Assembly (NCBI RefSeq): GCF_022539255.1
Contig: NZ_JAKZBV010000001.1
Span: 3,968,001 to 4,032,000, forward strand
DNA from: Sinomonas terrae
GTDB taxonomy: Bacteria; Actinomycetota; Actinomycetes; Actinomycetales; Micrococcaceae
Length of the DNA stretch: 64,000 nucleotides
Direction: 5' to 3'
The translations under genes were made by a program, and so were the position numbers. Positions 57,574-64,000 of this stretch are shown here, in pieces. The notes under the pieces were generated by a model that did no database searches, was not told the origin of the DNA, and saw only the letters and a list, made by a program, of their open reading frames with translations. Every line of letters begins with the position of its first letter. Position 1 is the first letter of the stretch.

Positions 57574-58542
57574 CTAGAGTGCCGGGGCCGGCCCGAGCTC
57601 GCTGCGCAGTGCGCTCAGCGCCGCGTAGGCCTTGTCCCGATATGCAACCAGATCCGGTGCCTCCTCAGCCGGGATGTCGAGGAAGCCGCCGCCGGACTTG
57701 AGGCCAAGACGTCCCTTCTCGACCATCGAGTGGAGCATGCCCGGAGACGTGAAACGCTCACCGTACTCGGCCTCGAGGCTCGCGTAGGACATGTCGTAGA
57801 CGTCCAGCCCCGCCATGTCGGCGATCGCGAAGGGGCCGAAGAGGGCCAGCCGGAAACCGAAGGCGTTGCTGACCACGGTATCGATCTGGGACGGGGTCGC
57901 GAGCCCCTCCTCCACCATCCGCACGGCCTCCTTGAAGAGGGCGAACTGGAGCCGGTTGGCGACGAAGCCGGGCGAATCCGCAACCTGGCCAGGCTGCTTG
58001 CCCGCCTCGCGGATCAGGTTCTCCGACGACGAGATCGCCCATTCGACGGTCCCCGGATGCGGGATGAGCTCGACGCCGGGGATGAACGGGGCCGGGTTCA
58101 TCCAGTGGACGCCCAGGAAGCGCTCGGGGCCGACGACGGACTGCGCGAGCTCCGCGATCGGGATCGCCGACGTGTTGGAGCCGATGACCGCCTCGGCCGG
58201 AGCCGCGGCAGAGATCCGGGAGAGGGCCTCGGCCTTGACGTCGCGGCGCTCGAAGACGGCCTCCGTCACGTAGTCGGCGCCCTCGACCGCTGCTTCGACG
58301 CTCTCCGCAGCGCTGAGACGCCCTGCGATCTCCTCTGCCGCGCCGTCACGGAACAGACCGTCCTCCTCGAAACGGCCGGCCTGCGCGACGAGGCGCTCGC
58401 GCGCCTGGGCAGCGCGCTCGCCGTCAACATCGCCGAGCACGACGTCGCGGCCCGCCAGGGCGAGCACCTGGGCGATGCCTCCGCCCATGTACCCGGAGCC
58501 GACGACCGCGACTCGCTGGATGGCCTTCTCTGATGCGTTCAT
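57574..58542 (-). CDS. 3-hydroxyacyl-CoA dehydrogenase family enzyme (sugar-acid dehydrogenase candidate)
   Basis: 322 residues. N-terminal NAD-binding RVAVVGSGYMGGGIAQVLAL. The HAD family signature around the catalytic dyad is GVHWMNPAPFIPGVELIPHP (His) and GFVANRLQFALFKEAVRMVE (Asn). The C-terminal domain has AFGFRLALFGPFAIADMAGL and SGGGFLDIP. Typical members oxidise 3-hydroxyacyl-CoA, but relatives such as L-gulonate 3-dehydrogenase and carnitine dehydrogenase act on free hydroxy acids. Here it is divergent from otnK-otnC-otnI, where a hydroxy-acid dehydrogenase would be expected to supply the 2- or 3-oxo acid, so that role is likely; it is inferred, not shown. Confidence 0.85.
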   Translation of the reverse strand: MNASEKAIQRVAVVGSGYMGGGIAQVLALAGRDVVLGDVDGERAAQARERLVAQAGRFEEDGLFRDGAAEEIAGRLSAAESVEAAVEGADYVTEAVFERRDVKAEALSRISAAAPAEAVIGSNTSAIPIAELAQSVVGPERFLGVHWMNPAPFIPGVELIPHPGTVEWAISSSENLIREAGKQPGQVADSPGFVANRLQFALFKEAVRMVEEGLATPSQIDTVVSNAFGFRLALFGPFAIADMAGLDVYDMSYASLEAEYGERFTSPGMLHSMVEKGRLGLKSGGGFLDIPAEEAPDLVAYRDKAYAALSALRSELGPAPAL

Positions 58543-58611
58543 GGATTCCTCTCAGCGGCCCTCGCGGCCGCCCACCAAGCCTTCATCTGTGATGTGCAGC
58601 ACGCTATGCCC

Positions 58612-58656
58612 GATTCACACGACCGTCAAGTTTCGTTCCATCGATTCACACATGAC
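58612..58656. promoter_or_regulatory. Direct repeats between divergent sugar-acid operons
   Basis: GATTCACACGAC at 58612 and GATTCACACATGAC at 58643 are direct repeats 31 bases apart (about three helical turns), in the gap between the dehydrogenase gene (start 58542) and otnK (start 58695). Direct repeats of this sort are typical of DeoR-type operators. Confidence 0.5.
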
Positions 58657-58694
58657 AACATGGGCAGACGATCCCCGAACAAAGGAGCCCGCCG

Positions 58695-59987
58695 ATGAGA
58701 TGGGGCTGCATAGCCGATGACGTCACCGGCGCCACCGACCTCGCCACGGCCTTCGTCAGCCGTGGCCTCGTGGCTGCCGTCCATTTCGGCGTCCCCAGCC
58801 GCGGCGACATCGAGCAGCTTGAGGGGCTGGACGTGCTCGTGGTGGCGCTCAAGTCACGCACGGCGCCTCCCGCGGACGCGGTCGGGCAGTCCCTCGCCGC
58901 GCTCGAGGCACTTCTGGCGGCCGGAGCAGAGCGCTTCTATGTGAAGTACTGTTCCACCTTCGACTCCACACCATCTGGGAACATCGGCCCCGTCATCGAC
59001 GCAGTGCTGGGCCGGCTCGGGGAGCCGGGCAGCGTCGTCGTGCCGAGCTTCCCGGACACCGGGAGGACCGTGTACCAGGGCCGCCTGTTCGTCGGGAGCG
59101 ACCCGCTTGACGAGAGCCCGATGCGCGAACACCCGCTCACTCCGATGCGCGATTCGAGCCTTGCGCGCCTCCTCGAGCCGCAGACGCAGAGCGAGGTCTC
59201 CCTCGTCCCACTCCAGACCGTGCACAAGGGCAGCGAAGCCCTGCGCGAGGAACTGCTCGGACTCATCGCCACAGGCCGAGAGCGGCCCACACTCGTGATC
59301 GTGGATGCCATCGACAGGGACGACCTCGCCACCATCATGGAGGCCGCGGAGGGCCTCAAGGTCATCACGGGTGGCTCAGGCCTCGCCCTCGGCATCCCGG
59401 CTGGGGACGAGGCGGAGGCCAGACGCATACCCCGCACTCCCGGTCGGCGGGCCGTCCTCTGCGGGAGTGCGTCGGCGCGAACCCGCGAGCAGATCGCCTC
59501 CGGCAAGGCCCTCCTGCCTTTCCGGAAGCTCGATCTGGAGGCTCTCCGCAACGATGTGGCGGCCGAGGCTGGGCGGATCATCGACTGGGCGCGGGACCTC
59601 TGGTCCCACGAGCCCTCGGCCGTCCCCCTCGTGTTCTCCGCGGAGAGCGTCGACGACCTGGCCCAGGACAGGGACACCGCGAGCGCGCTCGTCGAGCAGG
59701 CCCTGGCCGCGATCGCCGTCGGCATGGTCCGCGAGGGGGTTCGCGAACTCATCGTCGCCGGGGGCGAGAGCTCCGGGCGGGTTGTGCAGGAACTCGGGGT
59801 GAAGGCCCTCCGGATAGGCCCCGCGATCAGCCCGGGCGTGGCCTGGGCCAACGCCATCGCTGCCGACGGCACCAGCCTCAGCCTCGCCCTCAAGTCCGGG
59901 AACTTCGGGGAGCGCGATATGTTCACCACAGCATGGTCGGCCCTCGAGGGCGCCGCGCAGCCCGGGGAAGGAAGCGAAGAGAAGTGA
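58695..59987 (+). CDS. otnK: 3-oxo-tetronate kinase (OtnK, DUF1537)
   Basis: 430 residues from ATG 58695, AAAGGAG upstream. DUF1537 family: RWGCIADDVTGATDLATAFV, VKYCSTFDSTPSGNIGPVID, VVPSFPDTGRTVYQGRLFVG and the conserved HPLTPMRDSSLARLLEPQT. The C-terminal domain has AVLCGSASARTREQI, LIVAGGESSGRVVQELGVKA and GPAISPGVAW, with LALKSGNFGERDMF at the end. KYCSTFDSTPSGNIGP and the following otnC and otnI genes identify it as 3-oxo-tetronate kinase rather than the DtnK branch. It phosphorylates the 4-position of a 3-oxo four-carbon acid. Stop overlaps the otnC start (GTGA). Confidence 0.92.
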   Translation: MRWGCIADDVTGATDLATAFVSRGLVAAVHFGVPSRGDIEQLEGLDVLVVALKSRTAPPADAVGQSLAALEALLAAGAERFYVKYCSTFDSTPSGNIGPVIDAVLGRLGEPGSVVVPSFPDTGRTVYQGRLFVGSDPLDESPMREHPLTPMRDSSLARLLEPQTQSEVSLVPLQTVHKGSEALREELLGLIATGRERPTLVIVDAIDRDDLATIMEAAEGLKVITGGSGLALGIPAGDEAEARRIPRTPGRRAVLCGSASARTREQIASGKALLPFRKLDLEALRNDVAAEAGRIIDWARDLWSHEPSAVPLVFSAESVDDLAQDRDTASALVEQALAAIAVGMVREGVRELIVAGGESSGRVVQELGVKALRIGPAISPGVAWANAIAADGTSLSLALKSGNFGERDMFTTAWSALEGAAQPGEGSEEK

Positions 59988-60673
59988 CGAGCTCAGAAGC
60001 TATGGCAGGGCCTCGGGAAGCGCTCGTGCTGGCCGGCAGGAGCCTGACCGCCAATGGCCTCAGCCGCGGGTCTGCCGGCAACCTCAGCGTGCGCGACGGC
60101 GACCGGCTGCTCATGTCGCCCACGGGATCGGACCTCGGCAGCCTCGAGGCCGCATCCCTCTCGGTCCTCGACTTCGAGGGGAACCTGCAGGAGGGACCTC
60201 GGCCGTCCAAGGAGTTCCCCTTCCACCGTGCCTTCTACCGCCGCGACTGCGCGACGAATGCCGTCGTGCACGTCCACTCCCCCGCGGCCATGGCCGTCTC
60301 TTGCCTCGAGCCCTGGACTGAGTGGAGCGCCATCCCGCCGCTGACCCCCTATTTCGTGATGCGGGTCGGGCAGACGCCTCTGGTCCCCTACGCCGACCCC
60401 GGCGACCCGAGCCAGGCCGACTGGATCGAAGCGATCCCTTACCCTCTCCATGCCGTCCTCCTGCAGAACCACGGGGCCATCACGGTCGGCCGCGACCTCG
60501 CGGAAGCCGTGGACACCGCCGTCGAACTCGAACAGGCCTGCGACACCCTCCTGCGCACCGCTGGCCTCCCCAAGCGGCTGCTCGACGAGGAGACCGCGGT
60601 GCGTCTCGCGGGGAAGTACGGGCGGCACTGGACCTTCGGCCAACCCCTCGCGGTTCCTCCCGCTCAGTCCTGA
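59984..60673 (+). CDS. otnC: 3-oxo-tetronate 4-phosphate decarboxylase (class II aldolase family)
   Basis: 229 residues from GTG 59984, overlapping the otnK stop. Class II aldolase/adducin fold: LVLAGRSLTANGLSRGSAGN, LSVRDGDRLLMSPTGSDLGS, EFPFHRAFYRRDCATNAVVHVHSPAAMAVS (the HVH zinc ligands), and LLQNHGAITVGRDLAEA with the third histidine. In the Otn pathway it decarboxylates 3-oxo-tetronate 4-phosphate to DHAP. Position between otnK and otnI supports this. Confidence 0.92.
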   Translation: MTSSEAMAGPREALVLAGRSLTANGLSRGSAGNLSVRDGDRLLMSPTGSDLGSLEAASLSVLDFEGNLQEGPRPSKEFPFHRAFYRRDCATNAVVHVHSPAAMAVSCLEPWTEWSAIPPLTPYFVMRVGQTPLVPYADPGDPSQADWIEAIPYPLHAVLLQNHGAITVGRDLAEAVDTAVELEQACDTLLRTAGLPKRLLDEETAVRLAGKYGRHWTFGQPLAVPPAQS

Positions 60674-60716
60674 GTCGGAGGCGATCCGGCTGACATCCCG
60701 AGAAGGCGAGAGAAGT

Positions 60717-61520
60717 ATGCCTGTCGAAAGCGACGGAATTGGCCTGGCCCTGAACACCTCGAGTGTCCTGGCCCATCTGCCCCTGCTGCAGCAGCCTGCC
60801 GCGGCCGCGGCCGCAGGGTTCGACGAGATCGAACTGTGGTGGCCCTACCGTGGCCCGGAGGCCACCAGGCGGGAGGCAGACGAGCTCGTCGCAGCGGTCG
60901 AGGAGGCAGGCGTCCGGGTGGGCCTGCTCAACTTCTACGGTGGAGACCTGAGCAGGGGCGAACGTGGCTTCACCTGCCAGCCCGGGCGCGAGGACGAGTT
61001 CGCTGCGGCAATGGATGGCGCCCTCCGTCTCGGCAAGCGGCTCGGAGTGCGCGCCTTCAACCCGATGTATGGGCTCGCGATTGCGGGGGTGAGTCCCGAC
61101 GAGCAGGAGCGGACAGGCGTCGCGAACTTGGCGCTCGCCGCGGGCAAGGCCGGCGAGATCGGTGCGCGCGTCGCGCTCGAACCGCTCAGCGGGATCCCCT
61201 CCTACCCCCTCACCACTGCCGCGGCGACGATGCGGATCGTCGAGAAGGTGCGCGAAACCGGGAGCGCGGCGATCGGGATGCTCGCCGACTTCTACCACCT
61301 GAGCCACAGCGACGAGGACCTGATCGACGTCATCCGCCGATACGCCCGCGATTTCGTCCGCGTCCAGATCGCCGACGCGCCCGGGCGCGGGCACCCGGGC
61401 AGCGGGGAACTGCCCCTCGGCACCTGGCTCGGCGCGGCCAGGGAAGCCGGCTACGACGGGCCCGTCGGCCTCGAGTACTTCCCGGAAGACCCCGCCGTCG
61501 CCCTCGGGTGGCTCGCCTAG
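60717..61520 (+). CDS. otnI: 2-oxo-tetronate isomerase (hydroxypyruvate isomerase family)
   Basis: 267 residues from ATG 60717. Xylose-isomerase-like TIM barrel of the Hyi type: AAAAAAGFDEIELWWPYRGP, GLLNFYGGDLSRGERGFTCQ, MYGLAIAGVSPDEQERT, ARVALEPLSGIPSYPLTTAA (metal Glu), IGMLADFYHLSHSDEDLIDV (Asp and His), and VQIADAPGRGHPGSGELP, then GPVGLEYFPEDPAVAL. The WWPYRGP and GRGHPGSGEL phrases are typical of OtnI. It converts 2-oxo- to 3-oxo-tetronate ahead of OtnK. Third gene of the otn operon, 43 bases after otnC. Confidence 0.9.
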   Translation: MPVESDGIGLALNTSSVLAHLPLLQQPAAAAAAGFDEIELWWPYRGPEATRREADELVAAVEEAGVRVGLLNFYGGDLSRGERGFTCQPGREDEFAAAMDGALRLGKRLGVRAFNPMYGLAIAGVSPDEQERTGVANLALAAGKAGEIGARVALEPLSGIPSYPLTTAAATMRIVEKVRETGSAAIGMLADFYHLSHSDEDLIDVIRRYARDFVRVQIADAPGRGHPGSGELPLGTWLGAAREAGYDGPVGLEYFPEDPAVALGWLA

Positions 61521-61550
61521 CGAGCCGCAGGCTCAGCCCAAGCCGCCAGC

Positions 61551-62594
61551 TCAGCCCAAGCCGGGCAGGAGCAGGACCTTGCAGGCGTCTCCCGTGAGCA
61601 GCCCGACGGCTTCGTCGATCTGGCTGAGCTTCATGCGGTGGGTGATGAGCCAGTCGAGTTCGAGCCGCCCCGAGTCGAGGAGCAGCAGGGACTGTTCCCA
61701 CGTCTCCCACAGCCGGCGTCCGAAGATTCCGCGGAGCGTGATGCCCTTCTTGTTGATGTACGCGGCGATGTCGACTTCGGCGGGGCGGCTGGGGTGGCCG
61801 ACCGTTACTACCGTTGCCTCGCGGCGGACGGCCTCGAAGAGGGTTGTCAGAGTCCCCGGGGCCCCCGAGCACTCGAAGGCGACGTCGAAGCCTCCGCGGC
61901 GCCCTGTTAGTTCGCGGCAGCGCTCGACGACGCCGCCGTCCGGCTGGAGCGCGATGGCGCCGAGCCTTTCGGCCTGCGCGCGCCGGAACGGATTGGGATC
62001 GACGGCGACGACGTAGGCGGCTCCCATGAGCAGTGCGAGCTTGACGACGACCAGGCCGACCGGCCCCGCACCGCTGACGACGACGGCCCGTCCGGCGACC
62101 GCGTACCCGGCGCGCTGGACGGCGTGGACGGCGACGCCAGCCGCCTCGAGCAGGGCCCCGGATTCGAGCGGCAGCCCAGCTGGTAGCTTGACGCAGATGT
62201 CCTCAGGCACAGCGGCGTACTGGGCGAACACGCCGTCGATGTGCATTCCGACGATTCTGGTGCGTTCACACGTGTGGGCGTCCCCCGTCCTGCAAGGGAA
62301 GCACTGCCCGCAGGCGAGGTGGCTTTCGAGGGCGACCCGATCGCCGACGCGCAGTCCCGAGACCCCCGGCCCGACCTCCACGACGGTGCCTGCCCCTTCG
62401 TGCCCGAGGACGACCGGGAGGTCGAGGTTGAAGGCCTGGGCAGAGGGGGTCCATTCGTAGAGTTCGCGGTCGGTGCCGCACAGGGAAGCAGCGCCGACCT
62501 CGAGCACAACAGACCCTTCTGCCGCTTTCGGGTCGCCGGCATCGGTGACATACTCGGCACCTCGTTCGGCTGCGGTCTTCACTACTGCCCGCAT
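61551..62594 (-). CDS. Zinc-dependent alcohol dehydrogenase (threonine/sorbitol dehydrogenase-like)
   Basis: 347 residues from ATG 62594 (AAAGGTG nine bases upstream). MDR superfamily: catalytic zinc Cys in VGAASLCGTDRELYEW, GHEGAGTVVEVGPG (His-Glu), structural zinc cysteines HLACGQCFPCRTGDAHTCE, Rossmann VVSGAGPVGLVVVKLALLMG, and AVDPNPFRRAQAERLGA. C-terminal GIFGRRLWETWEQSLLLL resembles the threonine-3-dehydrogenase and polyol dehydrogenase branch. In the operon downstream of the third DUF1537 kinase (47-base gap), it probably oxidises a sugar acid or polyol. Convergent with otnI. Confidence 0.9.
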   Translation of the reverse strand: MRAVVKTAAERGAEYVTDAGDPKAAEGSVVLEVGAASLCGTDRELYEWTPSAQAFNLDLPVVLGHEGAGTVVEVGPGVSGLRVGDRVALESHLACGQCFPCRTGDAHTCERTRIVGMHIDGVFAQYAAVPEDICVKLPAGLPLESGALLEAAGVAVHAVQRAGYAVAGRAVVVSGAGPVGLVVVKLALLMGAAYVVAVDPNPFRRAQAERLGAIALQPDGGVVERCRELTGRRGGFDVAFECSGAPGTLTTLFEAVRREATVVTVGHPSRPAEVDIAAYINKKGITLRGIFGRRLWETWEQSLLLLDSGRLELDWLITHRMKLSQIDEAVGLLTGDACKVLLLPGLG

Positions 62595-62641
62595 GGGGGC
62601 CACCTTTCGTTGATTTGCCTGATGGTGACTGAGGGCCGGGG

Positions 62642-63940
62642 TCAGGCCTGGAGCTGGCCGGCGAAGCGGCGCAGGATGTCCGGTGGGCCGACCTGCCCGC
62701 CTTTAAGGAGCAGGCGGCATTCGGCGACTGCGCCCAAGGCTTCCGCGCGCAGGATCGGGCCCGCGGTGACGAACTGTTCCGAGACCCGTAGTTGGCGCAC
62801 ACCCATCGCGATGAGGGCGTGGCTGGACGTATCGCCGCCGCAGACGGCGATGTCCCGGGTAAGGCCAGCCTCGGCCGTTCGGGCTGCTACGCCACCGATC
62901 AGTGCCCCCACATGCGCCGCGTCGGCAGGTCCCGTAGCTCCAAAGCGGGGATCGCTGGCACCTCTGGTGGTATGGACGACGACGTTGCGCCCCATGCGCA
63001 GGGCCGCCGACACGCGGTGCTCGAGTTCTGCCACGGCTGCGGAATCGGCGCGCCGCAGGAGTTCGACGGGCACCGGCACATCCGCCCAGCCGTGGGCGAT
63101 CGCGTCCTCGATCTGGCTCGCCGTCGTGCTCGACGCCGACGCGCTCACGGCGAGCACCGGGCCCGCAGCCTCCTGGGGTGCGGGCGCGCTCAGGGCCTCC
63201 TCCGAGATAGAGCGCGCCAGAGCTGCCATGATCCCGCCCGAGCCGACGACGACGGATGGCCCGCGGCCGTGCGCCTCGCGCCTGAGTGCCTCGGCCACGG
63301 CGTCGAGATGCTCTTCGCGGACGGCGTCGACGACGAAGGCCTCTGCCTTGGGCTCCGCCCGCCGTGCGGCCCAAGCGTCCCTGAACGTCCCGTCGTCGTA
63401 CGCGGGAAGGTGGATCGCCCCAGGCAACCGCTCCGTGCCGAGCTGCTCGGCCAGGACCCGCCGGAGGTCGGCCTCCGTCATAGGCGTCGAGGGGTGCCTG
63501 GACATGATCGGGTGGCGATCCAGACGGTGGATCTCGCCGCCGTAGGCCGCGTAGTGGTTGCTGAAGGCGGTGTAGCGGCCGAAGCCCGGTTGGGCAGGCA
63601 CGACCGGGATCGCGCCGTGGTGCCCGAAGCGCTCGTGCAACAGCTGGATCCCGCGGCCGATGCTGCCGATCGTGACCGAACTGTCGAACGTCGAGCAGAC
63701 CTTGTACAGCAGCACTTCCGGGTTGAGCGCTGCAACGCGCGCGAGATCCCTGCGCACGAGCTCGTCGAAGGCGTCCCCGGCCAGAGAGCGGGCCGGCCCG
63801 GCAAGGCCGACGACGTCGGCATCGGCCGGCAGGGGCGCGTCGCCTATGGCGAGCGCGGCTTCGAGACCGTAGCGGTGGGCCTGCGCGAGGACGTCCGCGG
63901 CGCCGGTGAGGTCGTCCGCGACGAAGGCGAAGGCTGGCAC
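62642..63940 (-). CDS. Third four-carbon acid sugar kinase (DUF1537)
   Basis: 432 residues, GTG start one base after the stop of the upstream partial gene. DUF1537 features: AFAFVADDLTGAADVLAQAH, LLYKVCSTFDSSVTIGSIGR, PVVPAQPGFGRYTAFSNHYA, HRLDRHPIMSRHPSTPMTEA. C-terminal domain: GPVLAVSASASSTTASQIED, ICGGDTSSHALIAMGV-like (AVCGGDTSSHALIAMGVRQL), and LLLKGGQVGPPDILRRFAG. It differs from the other two kinases of the island in CSTFDSSVTIG and GGQVGP, which place it in the branch found with non-threonate acids such as 3-oxo-isoapionate (OiaK); this is inference. Operon with the partial gene upstream and the alcohol dehydrogenase downstream. Confidence 0.85.
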   Translation of the reverse strand: MPAFAFVADDLTGAADVLAQAHRYGLEAALAIGDAPLPADADVVGLAGPARSLAGDAFDELVRRDLARVAALNPEVLLYKVCSTFDSSVTIGSIGRGIQLLHERFGHHGAIPVVPAQPGFGRYTAFSNHYAAYGGEIHRLDRHPIMSRHPSTPMTEADLRRVLAEQLGTERLPGAIHLPAYDDGTFRDAWAARRAEPKAEAFVVDAVREEHLDAVAEALRREAHGRGPSVVVGSGGIMAALARSISEEALSAPAPQEAAGPVLAVSASASSTTASQIEDAIAHGWADVPVPVELLRRADSAAVAELEHRVSAALRMGRNVVVHTTRGASDPRFGATGPADAAHVGALIGGVAARTAEAGLTRDIAVCGGDTSSHALIAMGVRQLRVSEQFVTAGPILRAEALGAVAECRLLLKGGQVGPPDILRRFAGQLQA

Positions 63941-63941
63941 G

Positions 63942-64000
63942 CTAGGCGCCCTTCCCGAATTTCTGGACGGCGAGCAGAAGCGCCTCGTCCCCGTTCTGGG
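63942..64000 (-). CDS. C-terminal end of an unidentified protein (cut by window edge)
   Basis: Only the last 18 residues are visible: QNGDEALLLAVQKFGKGA, then TAG. Its stop is separated by one base from the GTG of the third DUF1537 kinase, so it is cotranscribed. The ending -LAVQKFG- is reminiscent of C-termini of RuBisCO-like proteins that accompany such kinases, but 18 residues cannot support an assignment. Confidence 0.6.
   Translation of the reverse strand, partial: QNGDEALLLAVQKFGKGA

Overview
The window is about 70% G+C with dense, mostly non-overlapping genes, ATGA-type start/stop overlaps and many GTG starts. Gene content (PurS-PurQ-PurL, a glycoside hydrolase pair under a LacI regulator, a long DnaX with ffs upstream and recR downstream, DUF1918 and baeRF2 stress proteins) fits a high-GC actinobacterium, most likely a soil or plant-associated member of the Micrococcaceae (Arthrobacter/Sinomonas type). 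No integrase, transposase, phage gene or CRISPR-Cas gene is visible.

Layout. 1-9.4 kb: malate synthase, isobutyryl-CoA dehydrogenase-like enzyme, DsbA-family protein, a DUF559 protein, aldo/keto reductase, ribosome-associated baeRF2 protein, DUF1918 protein, methyltransferase, small membrane protein and a nucleoside-kinase-like P-loop protein. 9.4-13.8 kb: a ROK repressor divergent from an operon of one sugar isomerase and two Gfo/Idh/MocA dehydrogenases, with a palindrome between them. 14-19 kb: HPP membrane protein, TetR regulator, LytR_C protein, HAD hydrolase, M23 endopeptidase. 19-29 kb: tRNA-Ser(GGA) and its terminator, a two-component system, the ffs-dnaX-recR core block, a 2OG-Fe(II) oxygenase and aspartate kinase. 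29-38 kb: two paralogous small proteins beside a MarR regulator, a putative 3-methyladenine glycosylase, YchJ, purSQL, DUF503, an MpaB-type oxygenase and a flavin reductase. 38-42 kb: acetyl-CoA synthetase and a MarR-ClC chloride transporter operon. 42.2-43.6 kb: a gene-free repeat block. 43.8-47 kb: a SAM riboswitch ahead of sfnG-metY and a CoA-binding protein. 47-52 kb: GH10 xylanase plus GH6 cellulase operon with a LacI regulator, then two small membrane proteins. 51.9-64 kb: a sugar-acid island with three DUF1537 (four-carbon acid sugar) kinases, PdxA2, OtnC, OtnI, an MFS transporter, two DeoR regulators, a 3-hydroxyacyl-CoA dehydrogenase-type enzyme and a zinc alcohol dehydrogenase. It is consistent with catabolism of D-threonate, D-erythronate, L-threonate or related acids to DHAP.

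The most unusual feature is between the genes. Several unrelated short-repeat families occur as 'mirror arrays': direct repeats in one orientation followed by the same repeats in the opposite orientation, with a fixed period of about 20-22 or 31 bp, often starting within a few bases of a stop codon. One family (core GTTGGCGTACCCGAAAC) is found in two intergenic arrays and also, expanded in frame, inside the coding sequence of dnaX. A second type is a 90-91 bp element with inverted-repeat ends, in five tandem copies at 42.4-43.4 kb and as a possible diverged single copy at 3.9 kb. These are the best candidates for something undescribed.
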